From: Moricandia arvensis
Lineage: Eukaryota; Streptophyta; Magnoliopsida; Brassicales; Brassicaceae
Direction of reading: 5' to 3'
Assembly: GCA_905132765.1 (NCBI GenBank)
Contig: CAJHQP010000062.1
Span: 288,038-352,037 of the forward strand
DNA length: 64,000 nucleotides
Part shown: positions 44,340 through 55,424 of the stretch, piece after piece
Numbering within the stretch: the stretch's first letter is position 1
Layout of the letters: every line of letters begins with the position of its first letter
Position numbers and translations under genes: made by a program
Notes under the pieces: generated by a model
Databases searched by the model: none
What the model saw: only the letters and a program-made list of their open reading frames with translations
What the model was told of the DNA's origin: nothing

Positions 44340-47190
44340 GCAGGTTCTAAAGATAGTCCATGAACAATCGTTTTAAAGAGGAAATTGTGGTAAAAAAGAA
44401 GTGCCTTTTCGTTGAAGCAGCTCAAGCAATCTTTTTCAGCATGAAAGCTCATATAACATGGTTGACTTGTGACGATGCAAACACCAAATTCTTCCATAAA
44501 GGAGTTATAGCGCTTAGATTAGGAATGCAATTAACTATATGATTGATGCTAATGGACAGAGAGTTATCAATCCCCTTCAGATAAAGGAAATGGATGTCTC
44601 TTATTTACAGAACATGTTGAGAACAGTTGATGATCAGGTGCATCCATTGACAGTAAGTCAAATTCAGGAGAGAATACATTATAGATGTACAGCTAAGGTT
44701 GCGGTGGAGTTACTCAAGCTGCCTTCAAGTAAAGAATTTTGTAGTACCATTTTGACTATGCCAAAGAATAATGCTCCAGGCGTGGATGGTTTTGTAGTGG
44801 AGTTCTTATGGGAATCATAGGGAGTGGTGGGTTGGATACCATCGTAGCAATAGAGGAATTCTTTACATCAAGATGAATGCTAAAGCAGTTCGATGCAACA
44901 ACGGTTTCTCTCATTCCCAAAGTTCTAGGCGTAGACAAGATGTATCAGTTCAGGCCAATCTCCATGCGTTCAATAATTTATAAGGTTAGTTCAAGGATCC
45001 TCAAAAAGAAGGTGAAACTGATCATAGCGGGTGTTGTACAGAAAAATCAAGTCGGTTTTGTGAATGACAGACTTCTCTGCGAATTTTTTTTACTGGCATC
45101 TGAGTTAGGTACTGATTTCCACATTCATGGTCTAATGAGAAGAGGCTGCCTGAAGATTTACCTGTCCAAGGCTTACGACAAGTTGAGCCTGGTTTTGTAA
45201 CTAATACACTCCTTGCGCTTGATCTTCCAGGTGCGTTTGTAGAATGGCTAAGAGAGTGCTACATGACCATGTCTTACAGCATTGTGGTTAATGGAGAACT
45301 CAATGGACACTTTCCGGGACGTCGGGGAGATCCTCTATCTTCCCTACTCTATTTAATGGCAATGGATGATTTTGTCAAATGCTTCTGGATGCAGAGACCA
45401 TTAATGGGGTTTTCAATGTTCATCCCGAGTGTATAGCACCATTAATCACCCATATGCTCTTCGCAGATGATGTATTGATCTTCTTTGATGGATCAAAGGA
45501 GTCTTTGAGAGGGATACTACAGATTTTATAAGACTTCAAGAAAAATCTCAGGGTTAAGTATTAACAGAGAAAAAAATGAGTGTATAGCACCATTAATCAC
45601 CCATATGATCTTCGCATATGATGTATTGATCTTCTTTGATGGATAAAAGGAGTCCTTGAGAGGGATACTATAGATTTTAGAAGACTTCAAGACAATTTCA
45701 GGGTTAAGTATTCACAGAGAAAAAACTTGAGCTTATGTTGGATGGAGGTAATAATGAGAGATGCAGAGCATTAGCAGACGTAGTAGGTATCTCACAAGGA
45801 TCATTGCCGGTTCGGTATCTCGGAGTCCATTATCTTCAAAGAAGATGAAGAAGTCAGACATTCAGCCATTCCTTGATAAGATTGGAGCTAGATTCAACTC
45901 TTGGACTGTGAGGCATCTGTGTCGCCGGCAGGTTCCAGTTAATTCAAGCAGTGATATACTCAACAATATCATTTAGGCATCCATATTCATCATACCAAAT
46001 GACTGTATCAGAGAATTGGAACGAATGTGCAATGGATTTTTGTGGAGAGGTGTCCCTACTTCATCAAGAGGAGCAAAATTGCTTGGGACTCGATGTGTAC
46101 GCCTAGAGAAGAGGGTGGTTTAGGACTAAGGCGACTGGCAGATTGGAACAGAGTGGTAAGGCTCAAACTAATTTGGCTGCTTTTTTGCGGCTGGGGGATC
46201 TCTATAGGTCTCCTTGTTCTGAAGAAATCTAATAGACGATGAAAATTTTTGGACGTTGGATTCAAGTAGAAGAAAAAGAAGAAGTTGGATTTGGAAGACA
46301 ATTTGTAAGTTGAGACCGTTTGCTAGAAATATGATTCATTGTGAGGTGAGCTCAGGCATTACAGCCAGTTTTTGGATGGAAAACTGGACAAGAAGGTGTT
46401 CAATCATCAGATTGATGGGGGACAGAGGTCTTATGGTTTCCGGCCTTCCTATCTCTGCAAATTTGGCAGAGGCTTTAACTGAGGAGGGATGCTGGTGAAT
46501 AACAGTAGAAGCATGAATTAAGTAACTAGAACTATCAAGAGTTGCTTGCCATTTCCTACACTACTTCTAAACTCCAATACAAATGATGTTTATGTATGAA
46601 AACCGAAAATCAATTCGAGTCATGGTACTTTCTCTACGGTAGAGACGTGGCTGTCTTTACACCCTTCAAGACCTTGCGTTTTTTTTGGCACAAAGAGTGT
46701 GGTTTTCTGTTCGAGTTCCAAAGCATGCATTTTTGACCTAGGTGGGAGAAAGAAACAGGAAGGTAACAAGGGAAAAAATGTGCAGTTGGGGACTATTAGT
46801 TCCTGAACTTTGTGTGCTCTGCAACAAAAGTGAAAAGACAAGACAACATCTCTTTTTCGATTGTCCCTTCAGTAGTGAGATTTAGGTTTCCTTCTCATCT
46901 TGATTACATCTCTCTCCGCCCTTGTTATTTGATGATATGCTGAGATGGTTAGTTAAACCAACTAGGGATAAAAATGTAGAACTCATTGTTAGGCTCCTCT
47001 TTCAAGCCTTACTCCATTACATTTGAAAAAAAAAAAAGAGAAACACAAGAATTCATATGAGTGTAGCCAAGCAAGCTACATCCTTAATTGCAGAGATCAT
47101 GAATTTGGTTAGTTTAAAGCTAGACCCTCTCTTCAGAGCTTAGCATGTTGCAGTTTGACTTAGCATTCTCTTCTCTACTTGGATAACTAA
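44340..47190 (+). pseudogene. L1-type LINE, 5' truncated: RT and zinc-finger/3' part
   Basis: Frames in order: 44360-44542 (ITWLTCDDANTKFFHKGV), 44539-44820 (LPSSKEFCSTILTMPKNNAP; GVDGFVVEFLWES), 44877-45200 (FDATTVSLIPKVLGVDKMYQ, FRPISMRSIIYKVSSRILKK, QVGFVNDRLLCE), the palm FADDVLIFFDG at about 45460, 45761-45976 (FLDKIGARFNSWTVRHL), 46080-46500 (IAWDSMCTPREEGGLGLRRL, ITASFWMENW) and the zf-RVT type end near 46780-46930 (LLVPELCVLCNKSEK). This is the order of plant L1 ORF2 after the endonuclease, which is missing. Many stops, a 151-bp duplication over the catalytic site, and an internal A13 run near 47021. Confidence 0.85.
45427..45728 (+). repeat. 151-bp tandem duplication over the LINE RT active site
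   Basis: 45427-45577 and 45578-45728 align throughout (GAGTGTATAGCACCATTAAT, GATGTATTGATCTTCTTTGA, CAGGGTTAAGTATT.ACAGAG). The first copy reads FADDV at the catalytic site and the second FAYDV. Both copies differ by a few substitutions and a small indel. Confidence 0.9.
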
Positions 47191-48297
47191 TTTTTAGGCT
47201 AACTTTGAAATGTTTTTAGATTATTAAAGCTTTGTTTGTTGGGCTTTGTTTAGTTGTAGTGTTTCTTTTATCCTTTTTGAATTCGGATCGTCGTTTTTTT
47301 GTTTGCGCATTGATATATCTCTTCTATATGGTTGAGATTAACGTAAACTTTAATTAAAATATATATATAATATATATATATATTGTTAAAGTAAATGTTT
47401 ATTTATAATAATTCAATCTTTAGCTTGGTCAACAAATTTATGTGTGGACTAGTCTTTTTGGTGAGGTTTAAAATATTAGTTTTTTATATATGTTAGTTTT
47501 AAAATTTTATTCAGACGATGATGTTTAGTTTACTTAATTCTTGGGTCAAGTTTGGATTAGTCTCTGATGAGGTTCAATGTTACTAAAATACTTTTATTTA
47601 TAATAACTAAAGAACTCCCGATGGAAAATAATAATCTAAAACTAGCTCTTTATTTCTCTTTCTTTTTGTTATATCTCTACGATCTTCCACAAAGAGGAGA
47701 TGAGCCAAAAAGTTTTTTGGTTTGTTCATCTGATCTTTTAATCAGAATTCGGCTTTGTTTGAGTTGTTTTTCAATTAGCGGATAACAATCTTCAGTTTAT
47801 CCGGATTTTTAGTTTTGTTCTCTTATCTTTATTATAAGCTCTATCCCAATCAATTATGGGCTTTGATTCTCATTCGTTAGTCACGCTCAGTTTTTTTTTC
47901 TAGGAAGAAATCAATTTCTACTCATAATTTTTAGGCGGAGTATTCTCAAGGATTAAGAATGGAGGAAGATGGTCAAGTGAAGGTGAGTTAGTGCGGACTC
48001 AGATTAGCCAGAGTCTTCACATGAAATTGTTCTTGTGAGGTTTTTTTACTGTCTCAGCCAAGCTTTTTATTGGATTCCTTCCAGCAATTTGAAGAATATG
48101 AAGCTTTCGAAACTGACGGCGGTTACAGAAAAAAAAGAATATTATAAGCAGTGTAAACAGATTGAAAAATGAAATTTGAAGTCTGGATCCGGTGTGATTT
48201 CCGGCGAACCTTCACTGGCCATCAAGTGGGATTGAAAATTGTGATTTTGTATACAAAGAAAAACTCATAATGAAACTATATGTTTTCTTAACGTAGA
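47191..48297. other. AT-rich intergenic DNA
   Basis: Includes a (TA)n microsatellite at about 47359-47383. No gene is supported. Confidence 0.5.
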
Positions 48298-48455
48298 TAA
48301 GAGTTATGGGTGGGGTTTTTGTGGGTGAGGTTTAAAATTAAAATATATATATATATATTAAATTTTTCAAAATAAAATAAAAATTATTTTGGTCATTTTT
48401 TTTCTTGGAGTCTATTTTTATGACAAAAATGTCTATTTGAGATATTTATCTTTAA
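48298..48455. mobile_element. Decayed MITE related to 31555-31838
   Basis: It shares GAGTTATGGG.TGG.TTTT, GATGAGG/GGTGAGG, AAAATTAAAA, TTTGTTCAT/TTGGTCAT, GAGTCTATTTTT.TGA and TCTATTT.AGA with the 31555 element, including its right end. The left end is not recognisable. A (TA)n run lies inside. Confidence 0.55.
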
Positions 48456-48475
48456 GAAAATGTTGATTTTGTCAT

Positions 48476-50042
48476 TAGAAGAAGGAGGATTGGGTTTTAG
48501 AGACTTCCAAGATTTTAATTTGGCCTTACTCGCTAAACAAGTGTGGTGACTATTCACACATCCGAGCTCTCTTATAGCCAGAGTTTTGAAAGGACGGTAC
48601 TATAGATACAGAAATCATCTACTAATAGGGAAAGCAAATCCCCCATCATTTGGGTGGAACAGCTTAATGGCAGCAAAATCAATCCTAGTAGATCGAATTA
48701 AAAGAACCATATGAACAGGGGCGACGAAAGTCTGGGAAGTTATACACGCCGAGGATCCCTACAGAACCGGCCCGTGCAGCGAAACCAAGGTCTTTGATCA
48801 TCGATAAAGACCTCGGAGTACACCATCTTATTAACTTCGACACCAAAGAATGGAACGTTAAACTCATAAACGAAGTTATACACGCCGAGGATGTTCGATT
48901 TATCCTATCACTAAGAATCAGCAAAACTGGACGCAGAGATGGCTATAGCTGGACCCACACTAACTCAGGATGCTACTCGGTGAAATCTGGTTACGCCATA
49001 GCAGTGGAACAACGAAAGAAGATGCAGGGAACTCTGCTCCTTGAACCAAGCTGTAATGGGTTAAAGAAAGAGGTATGGAAACTTAAAGCTCCGCGAAAAG
49101 TTAAACATTTCCTTTGGCAAGTCTTTTCTGGATATGTGGCTGCAGCAAGCAAACTAAAGGAAAGACACTGTGGAACTGATGCGGTCTGTCAACGGTGTGG
49201 AGAAGAGACTGAAACGACTAACCATATTATTTTTGAGTGTCCACCAGCGGTTCAATGTTGGGCTCTATCAGAAGTTCCATCATCTCATGGGTTTTTCCCG
49301 TGTTCCTCTATTTTTGTAAACTTCGATCTCCTATTACATATGCATAAAGATCCAAACACTGCAGAAAGCACATCAACGTTTCCACAATTCATCTGGTATC
49401 TATGAAGGGAAAGAAACGACAAATGTTTTTAAGAACAAGGACACAACTCTATTTGATATTCTGCAACTTGCACAGCATGAAGCTGAGGCATGGAAGCTAG
49501 CACAGATTCTGCCGGAGTTTACTTTGTATGATGGAGACAGCAAGGAGAAGGATAATGCCGGGAATGACCAAGATTCAAGGGGAAGATGGAGATGTCAGTT
49601 TGATACCTCTTGGATATCACAAGATACCGGAGTGGGCCTGGGTTTTATCCTCTTTGATGGGGATGCAAAGGCAATGCAAGGCCAGAGAAAGTGCAACAAC
49701 CCCTTATCACCTCTACACGCGGAAGCAGAGAGTCTAGTATGGGCAATGGAGGATCTTAGTGGTCACGGTTATCAGCAGGTGTGCTTTGAATCAGACTGCC
49801 AACAACTGGTACAAATCATACGTTCCTCCAAGCCATGGCCAGCACTGGATCTCGAACTCGATGGTATTGAATCACTTCGAGAACTTTTACGTCTTTTACT
49901 TTGAGCTTTATTTCTTGATCTTTAAATTTCCATGCGGTCTCCCTTGCGAAAAAGGCCCGATCACGCGACTTACACATTTCGTTTGTAGACGTTAAGGCTC
50001 CTGAACCGTTAGCCCATTTGGCTAGCATGCTAGGACCAGTTT
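48476..50042 (+). pseudogene. L1-type LINE fragment: RT end, zf-RVT and RNase H
   Basis: It starts in EEGGLGFRDFQDFNLALLAK (48476-48540). 48794-49405 holds HHLINFDTKEWNVKLINEVI, GYSWTHTNSGCYSVKSGYA and the zinc-binding DAVCQRCGEETETTNHIIFE (zf-RVT). 49524-49904 holds an RNase H (RWRCQFDTSWISQDTGVGLG, LHAEAESLVWAMEDLS, FESDCQQLVQIIRSSKPW). The last frame (HISFVDVKAPEPLAHLASM) ends at a stop at about 50042. The 5' part is missing. Frame breaks at 49405 and about 49900. A minus-strand ORF at 49816-50313 is a shadow. Confidence 0.85.
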
Positions 50043-50557
50043 GATTCTGAAATGAAGCTTTTAATGACAAAAAATATGCTAAAAATAATATAAAAACAAG
50101 AACCAAAGAGGTAGACGATGACGTAATGGAAAAGTCAAAAAGAAAATGAATTAGAATGGGTGTGATAGATAAATTTATGTCATGTGTTTCGCCATACCAT
50201 TTACATTTCAAGCTGTCACCCCAACTTTCTCCAGCTTTCTTTATTTGACCACATTTATTTCTACAACATTTTCTCCCCATTGCACCCATTTTACTCTGAT
50301 ACATCTGATCCATTTAACCAACAAAAAGCCAACTAATACAACTTACTTGTGTTTATGGAGTTAGCTGGTCTTCGAATCCTCTTAATAACAGAACTATAAC
50401 GTTACGTTTCTTGAGAAAATACTATAAATATAATGGCTGTAATAGATATACAAAATTATCAAAATTCAAATGCATGCTAAAAAGTTTTGCCAAACTTGTT
50501 CTCAAAGCAATCATGTACGAGATTTGGGAAAAACTAAACTCCCACTTTAATCAATTA
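50043..50557. other. Non-coding, LINE 3' side
   Basis: No supported feature. Confidence 0.4.
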
Positions 50558-51637
50558 AAAGCATCTTAAAAAGAACTTCAAAACTTTAAATTCAATTTTT
50601 ATGTTTCAAAAGAAACTTCAAATATTAAATTTTGAAGTTGTGAATAGTATACCTTATATTTGAAGTTTCAGTGTTCAAAATTTCATATTTGAAGTCTCAT
50701 AATTTTTGATTCTTTCAATTATATAGTATTTCAAATAATCTTGTTAACTTTTAAAGTTATTATTTTTGTCTTCAAAATGTTAAATGAAAAATAAATTAAT
50801 AACATTAAACAAAATATTTTACGAAACGATATTAAAATAATCATTCAATACAAAAAAATACAAAAAATTACACGAAAACATAGATTACATCAATTATAAT
50901 GTTACAATAATATTAATATTCAGGTAAGTCTGATCATGATCCTCCTAAATCACTAAAATATTGTCCATAAAATTTTGGTGCAATCGGAGGTTGTTGTTCT
51001 TCAATTCCTTTTTATGATTCATTTCTTGTTCATATTCAATACATTCACAAATAGTATTACCAGCAATATAATCTAAATTGTTAACAACAATTTATTTTCC
51101 TCTTGCATTTTTTAAGAGCTACATTTTCTTGCTTGGTTTTGCATTCGCAATTGAGATTTCTCATAACCTCTTTCCTTGGCTGATGCACTGTCTTTAAAGA
51201 AGTTATGTATTTGTTCATTCGATAAAATCAAAGTGTCACAAAAGCAATAAACAAAAATACAAGATCTCAACAATGTTTAACTTGTAATCTAGAAATAAAA
51301 TAAAAAAGAGAGGCACATTTATGACTTCAAAATGCATTAATTGATCATATATGAGAGAATTATGGAAAAACTGTAATGAACTGTATTTTATTTAAATTTT
51401 ATGTAATTATTATATTATAATGTAATATTTTTATTGTTTCTAATATTTTTATTGTATTTTTGATCATTATATAATAGTTTTATGACTTTTAACTTTTATT
51501 AACAATAAGGACTATAGTGTAAAATGTAAAACTTTTAAAGTGGAATTTGAAGTTCTTCTTTTGGAGATAAACACTCTCAAACTTCAAATTTTAAGTTTTG
51601 CCAACTTCAAAAATAAAATTACTTTTGGAAATGTCCT
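50558..51637. mobile_element. AT-rich TIR element B (about 1.08 kb) with a coding scrap
   Basis: The left end (AGCATCTTAAAAAGAACTTCA) and the inverted right end (AGGACATTTCCAAAAGTAATTT..TTGAAGTTGGC) are imperfect terminal repeats. Small GAAGTTTTGAA-type palindromes occur near both ends, as in element A. Between 51240 and 50930 the minus strand has broken reading with charged helical text (NFFKDSASAKERGYEKSQLR, NTICECIEYEQEMNHKKE, APKFYGQYFSDLGG), perhaps a remnant of a transposon accessory protein. I do not recognise the family. Confidence 0.55.
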
Positions 51638-52471
51638 AATATCTCACAAACTTACGGATTGGTTCCGGTTCGATTTCGTTATGTGGATATAAAAAACAGT
51701 AACTCTACGGATATTTATGAATTATGGCACATTATAAGATGTGAATGGTAAAAAAGAGAAATTGGGCATGAAACCAATAGTACAAAGGTCAAAGTATTAT
51801 AAGCAATGTGGAATACAAATTAATACTAACAAAACAATATATAATTATTACTAATAAATAAATTTAAATTTTCTCTTATGGCATAATATAGACAAAGATA
51901 TTGTCAAGAATTCAAATTTTTCCACAACATATTTGCAATAATATTTTTTATTCGAACCATATATTCTTCATCCACTGCATTTGTTGCATTTGATTTTTAA
52001 GTGTTATCCCAATCGGTCTATGTGTTGATTATTTCTCGTCTTTATCACCTAATGTATGCAAATTACTCCCTCGTTTGGCACTAGAATGTGAACTACTTCC
52101 ACGTTGTTCACCTCTTCTAATATTAGTTTCAACTGTATCATGGGTAACCTCATGTGAGGGATGTGAATCACTGTCTAGGTTGACGCGGTACACTTTTTCA
52201 TAGTCTCGAGCCTCATGAACTTCAATGTTTTGGCATGTCACTACTCTCAGAATCTGAGTATCCTTATCAAGAATCATCAACTCGTCCCTCATTCATTATC
52301 TCTTGCCTTTTTCGTGTAGAATGTTGAGGTTGTGAATATACATCATGTAATACAAAACATCGTACCATTACGTCCTAAAATTTTAGCATATCTCGGTTGA
52401 ACAGTTTTTATAATTATGTTAATTTGGTAATATGTGTTTTAATAGCTGATAATGTAAATATAATGTTATTA
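51638..52471. other. AT-rich DNA with an unassigned minus-strand ORF
   Basis: A minus-strand frame (52292-52029, MRDELMILDKDTQILRVVTC, acidic then RRGEQRGSSSHSSAKRG) has non-random composition. I do not recognise it and see no start context or neighbours. It may be a transposon protein scrap. The rest is non-coding. Confidence 0.25.
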
Positions 52472-53003
52472 GATCACCCACAATGAGGGTGTTGAAAATA
52501 CTTTTCAACCGTTGAAACCCTTGCAGTAAGGGTGTTGATAAATTGGACTTATCTATGTGGCATAAACACTTGTTGCAAAGTTTCAACGGTTGAAACTTTT
52601 TTTTTGTGGCCTTGCATCGCCATATATCGCTTGCTGATTAGACAAACTTTTTTATTCATTTCTTTTATTTTTTATTCTCACCCAATAATTCAAACGTATA
52701 TTACACAATAAACTTTATAAAAAAAATATAAAAATTGTATCAAAATTCAAGATTTTTTTAATCTATAAATAGAGACTACTGTCACTTTATTTGGATACAG
52801 AAAAAATATTTTTCAGTATAATCAACTATTTTAGTGTTTTAAGAGTTGTGGGGGAAGGTGTTGAATTTTTTAAAACAAACCATTGTAGATGTTTAAAATG
52901 AAGTGGGTGTTGAATAAATTAGGTAGAAGATGATGTGGAATGTTAAAAGGGGAAAATGAGGGTGTTGAAAATGGGGAAAGTGTTGAAACTATTGTAGATG
53001 GTC
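52472..53003. mobile_element. 532-bp Tourist-like MITE with TTA target duplication
   Basis: TTA flanks lie at 52469-52471 and 53004-53006. Terminal inverted repeats: GATCACCCACAATGAGGGTG on the left and, inverted, GACCATCTACAATAGTTTCA on the right. The GGGTGTTGAA word occurs near both ends in direct and inverted forms (for example 52488, 52960). The middle is AT-rich. A 3-bp TTA duplication fits PIF/Harbinger (Tourist) elements. Confidence 0.7.
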
Positions 53004-53006
53004 TTA

Positions 53007-53328
53007 GTTATTACCGCCTCAATCGTTTCCTACTACTCTGAATTTCATTAGAACCTTCCACATTTCTCATTAAGTTTATTTTTGAAAAACTTCTAAGTTA
53101 TATTCATGTTAAATGAAATGTTAAATTTTTCTACCATCTACTCTCTACCAAAAAGCTCTAGGATCTTTCAGAGTATAATTATTCATGGAAATTGCATGAC
53201 CAAATAATTCAATCGGGATTTTCTTTTTCTCATAAGTCCATTGGAATCTCTATCTTCTCTACAAATAATAATATCTATAAATTAATTTTATTTCTGCATA
53301 TATATAATTAATAAAAAAAATTAACACT
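53007..53328. other. AT-rich intergenic DNA
   Basis: No supported feature. Confidence 0.4.
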
Positions 53329-53345
53329 AAAAACTTACTCTTGTC

Positions 53346-54072
53346 ATACTAATATTATATAGTCAGTAAACAAATCTTTTCAAGATGGCTAGGGCTTCTC
53401 ATAGGCGATTTGGAGAAGACGGAGAAACAAAGGCGAGATGGAGACCGGCGACTTCAGATCTCAGGCACGCTTCCACCTCTTTCGATCTGTTCCGCTACCG
53501 TTGACATCACAGACATAACACAATGGAGAAGCTGTCCCGTCGTTCTTCGACGTAACAGACGCACGACGCGTTCTCCGGCGTGGTTGAGTCTATGTTTGCT
53601 CTTTGATTCCTGATCTGTTTCCTGGTTTCTTATGAACCGGGCTTGATTATCAGTGAGTCGAAGATATCAAGGTCCTTCCCAGCCCTCTCGACGGAGTATC
53701 ATTACAAGGATCGCATACGTTGTTACTTTCCATTGGAGAGATCAAGGTCCCTCTACTATCATCGAAGAGAAGGCGTCACGGCGAAATCCCGTACAGATCT
53801 TGTCATTACACGGCCTGGAAGAATATTAGTGAAGGGTTATTGGCAATACACGGGTTGGAGGTGTGTCCGTGCTCATGAGTGTTTTGGGGTTTAAATCATA
53901 ATCGTGTCCGTTCGATGTCGACGACAAAAGCGTACAAGTAGAAGAACCGGGTGATCATACGTTCGGGGGTTTTGATTGTGTGTCAAGGAGGAGAAACGAC
54001 AAGACGTGGCTCAAGGGTTAACAAGCGTCTTATCTCTTATGCCAATACGGAATTTGAAAAATATTATTCAAC
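53346..54072 (+). promoter_or_regulatory. LINE 5' UTR (internal promoter region expected)
   Basis: GC-richer than the flanks and without a supported ORF; the small frames at 53410 and 53643 look incidental. It lies between the target duplication and the ORF1 ATG. Confidence 0.5.
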
Positions 54073-55424
54073 ATGATGGATAGATTTCGGTATGCTCATG
54101 TGGCAGATACAAAAGGAAAAAGGATTGCTATCAATGCTGATGATGAACGGATTCAGCTCACTGATCAATACGATTCACACATTATTAAAAACTATCATCG
54201 CTCTCTGATAGGAAAGATCCTTAACCCTAAGAAACAAACGGTGGAAAAGCTTATAAACACCATGGTTGCTCAATGGAAGATGCAGGATAAGGTCACGGCA
54301 AACGACATGGGGAATGGGAAGTTCCTATTCAACTTTACTACTGAAGAGGATTTTCAATTGGTCTTATGCCAAGGACCTTTTCACTACAACTTCTGTATAT
54401 TCGTGCTTGTTCATTGGGAACCAGTAATTCATGATGATTACCCATGGATTATTTCATTCTGGGTGGAGATAACTGGAATCCCGCTACATCTTTGGATGAT
54501 AAATAATCTGAAGAACATTGGAGGTCGACTGGGCCGAATTGATACAGTTGATCTATCTGCAGGACGCATGCTAATAGATGTGGACTCAAGGAATCTACTC
54601 AAGTTTCACAGGAAGATAATCTCTCCAGATGGTGATGAAGTCTCTATTCAAATTAAATATAAGAAATTATTCAAGCATTGGACTACATGTGGGATGATAC
54701 TCATGAAGGATCTTATTGTCCGATGAAAGAGTTTGGGGTGTTAACCCAAGGAAGCTGGTCAGGGGTGTTTTCTCGAGTGCAATGGCTAAATGCTGAGCTA
54801 CCTCGACGATCGTTGCTGCGAGACCAGACTACTGAGTGGGATCAGAGAGTATACAGTAAGGTTACGACTAGTCGGTCTACTAATGATGGCTCACGAGTTA
54901 CATCTCAAATGGAGCATGGTCGAGGGGACTCACAGTCTCTAACAAAGGCAGTCACTAGATAGAGAATCTTGAACTCAAAGTCATCCCGTTATAGCCATCG
55001 TTACGAGCCATACACAAGGAGACAAAAACATGAGGGGAGAGATAAAGAAGTGAGAGTAAGGATCATGGATACAACGATTGTTTCTCATGAGTCTTATGCT
55101 CAAGGGAAATATTCGGGTGACAATAACAGCAAGGAGAAATCTCCTCGTGAACAACAAAAGGAAATGATGGAGGGTCAAATGGGAAGGAAGAGGATGGCTA
55201 GTCAGATCGTCACTCCATCACATTTGCATCCCCAGAAAGATGCATATGTTACGAAAAGAGATAAAGGTGCAGCTCGATCTTTGACTTTCTCTCCTATGGA
55301 GAAAGCTTTACCTGCTGATGCTCACGTGACTGGGGCCCTGAAGGATATGGATTTTAATGAATCTAATAGTAGAAATGAGGATCGGAATGGTGAGACAATG
55401 GATTATGAGGATCTGGATGAGGAC

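Noticed and set aside
47359..47383. (TA)n run as a possible promoter or origin
   Set aside because: Plain microsatellite in AT-rich DNA; no gene nearby.
49816..50313. 165-residue minus-strand ORF
   Set aside because: Its right part overlaps the LINE RNase H end read on the plus strand, and the rest has no recognisable feature.
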